Shown here: piece after piece, positions 62,862-64,000 of the stretch
Numbering within the stretch: position 1 is the first letter of the stretch
Layout of the letters: each line of letters begins with the position of its first letter
Assembly (NCBI GenBank): GCA_029204225.1
Contig: CM055102.1
Coordinates: 26,514,922 to 26,578,921, forward strand
Origin: Diphasiastrum complanatum
Lineage: Eukaryota > Streptophyta > Lycopodiopsida > Lycopodiales > Lycopodiaceae
Reading direction: 5' to 3'
DNA: 64,000 nt
The notes under the pieces: generated by a model
What the model was told of the DNA's origin: nothing
Seen by the model: only the letters and a program-made list of their open reading frames with translations
The model's database searches: none
Position numbers and translations under genes: made by a program

Positions 62862-63559
62862 TTAGGAATGGTTTTCAGGAACGGGTGCTGGGTAGAGAGG
62901 CAAACTTCTCAAGTGTAAGCTGATGTTCCTCACAAGATTAGGGTTTTCATAGTGGTAAGAATGTGTATCTAAAGAACGATTCATTTGTGTATCAGTGGAT
63001 CTGAAGAAAGAGCAAACAAGCAAACAAGAGAGATCTACTTCATAAACAGAAGTTGCTGTAGAAACAGCTTCTGCCCAAAAAGATTTGGGTAATGATGCAT
63101 GGACAAGCATGCATTTGACAGATTCAATCAAGGTCCTAATCTTTCTTTCAGCAAGTCCATTGGACTGCGGAGAATAAGATGCAGAAAGTTGTTCGATCCC
63201 ATTGCTCAAAGAATACTCCTTTAAGTATATTCAACTCCATTGTCAGTGCTTTAATCTTTCTTTCAGCAAGTCCATTGGACTGCGGAGAATAAGATGCAGA
63301 AAATTGTTCAATCCCATTGCTCAAACAATACTCCTTGAAGTATATTCAACTCCATTGTCAGTGCTTTAATCTTTCTTCCAGTTTGTAGCTCAGCATGCTC
63401 TTTGAAAACTTTAAAGAAATGGAAGGCCTCAGATTTGTGCTTCAAAAAAAAAACAGCTGCTCTTCTTGAAAAATCATCAATAAAGATAATAAAAAAGGTG
63501 GCCCTAAATAGAGATGGTGTCTGCATTGGGCCACATATATCTGAGTGAACTATGTCCAA
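62862..63559 (-). mobile_element. Ty1/copia integrase fragment
   Basis: On the minus strand: MDIVHSDICGPMQTPS (first Asp), IIFIDDFSRRAAVFFLKHKS, FFKVFKEHAELQTGRKIKAL, then after a duplication YSPQSNGLAERKIRTLIESV (Glu region) and LPKSFWAEAVSTA. It breaks off before the rest of pol. A 115-bp tandem duplication shifts the frame. Confidence 0.85.
63137..63366. repeat. 115-bp tandem duplication inside the copia integrase
   Basis: TAATCTTTCTTTCAGCAAGT begins units at 63,137 and 63,252, and TAATCTTTCTTCCAG follows at 63,367. The units differ at a handful of sites. Confidence 0.9.
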
Positions 63560-64000
63560 TAAATTTCAAGAAACATGTTGTAAGCAAGAAAACTTTATGA
63601 GCTTCCAAGAGGAAGGTGCATTAGCAAAGGGTGTTAAAGGACTTTATTGACTCAAAGCAGTAAAGATCTCTCTAATCATCAGAGCAAGACATCACTGGTC
63701 AACCTATGAGATCAAGGAGCGTAAGGTCGATTGATTGATCTCAGAAAATGCAATAGTATCTCCCACAGACCCCATCGTAGAGAGGGCAATGTTCCTCCAT
63801 CTCCACAACCCCCAGAGGAGATGTGAAACATTCTATCCTCATGGGGAAAACCTTGAAAACGACTTGCCTCCACCTATAGTTGGTGCGATGAAATTCGAAG
63901 TTGTCCTAGTGCAATCCGAAGGCTATGTGATAAACCCGAATGCAGGCGAGAGGGCAGCGTGGGAAAGCCGGCCACATCCATCTCTAGGAAACGTGTTCCA
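63560..64000. other. No gene seen
   Basis: Possibly the continuation of the copia fragment toward its protease side, but no motif is clear. Confidence 0.4.

Overview
This is nuclear DNA of a land plant with a large, repeat-rich genome. It holds three recognisable plant housekeeping or regulatory genes: an auxin-responsive SAUR gene, an MPO1/YGL010w-type ER membrane protein gene, and a FES1-type Hsp70 nucleotide exchange factor gene. The rest is mostly decayed plant retrotransposons (Ty1/copia, Ty3/gypsy, LINE), SINE-like insertions, hAT elements and microsatellites. FES1 introns of 9.1 and 10.2 kb packed with old elements suggest a gymnosperm or another very large plant genome, but the sequence alone does not fix the lineage.

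Layout: 1-2.3 kb holds a decayed multi-exon gene of a family I do not recognise. 3.9-12.7 kb is a nest of copia-type gag fragments in opposite orientations, an LTR element present in two opposite fragments, a copia-type LTR with a tRNA-Met primer site, and LINE scraps. The SAUR gene is at 14.8-15.3 kb, with a very short tRNA-derived SINE just after it. 17.8-18.3 kb is a gypsy integrase relic. The MPO1-like gene (four coding exons, all splice sites readable) is on the minus strand at 21.4-22.6 kb. 25.2-25.9 kb resembles a decayed DNA-methyltransferase-like reading frame. 27.2-28.9 kb carries two gypsy pol relics in opposite orientations. 32-33 kb has a foldback repeat and GT microsatellites. 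A second ultra-short SINE lies at 36.0 kb, a 482-bp hAT-type MITE at 36.3-36.8 kb and a LINE relic at 38 kb.

From 39.9 to beyond 62.1 kb the minus strand carries FES1. Five coding exons are in the window and join in frame; the first coding exon lies beyond the right edge. Intron 50,617-40,443 hosts LINE, copia and gypsy relics, and the gypsy relic is itself interrupted by a 401-bp hAT-type MITE. Intron 61,844-52,790 hosts copia and LINE fragments and a complete 4.7-kb hAT element.

The most interesting content is the hAT material. Three unrelated-looking elements each have 8-bp target duplications and short termini, followed by clusters of a short palindrome that differs between them (GTTCCG/CGGAAC, TTCGAA, GGTACC). 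The 4.7-kb element encodes a BED-finger/DUF659 transposase whose usual C-terminal hAT dimerisation domain is not visible; a proline-rich tail with AT-hooks stands in its place. On the opposite strand it has a separate 121-residue charged helical ORF.
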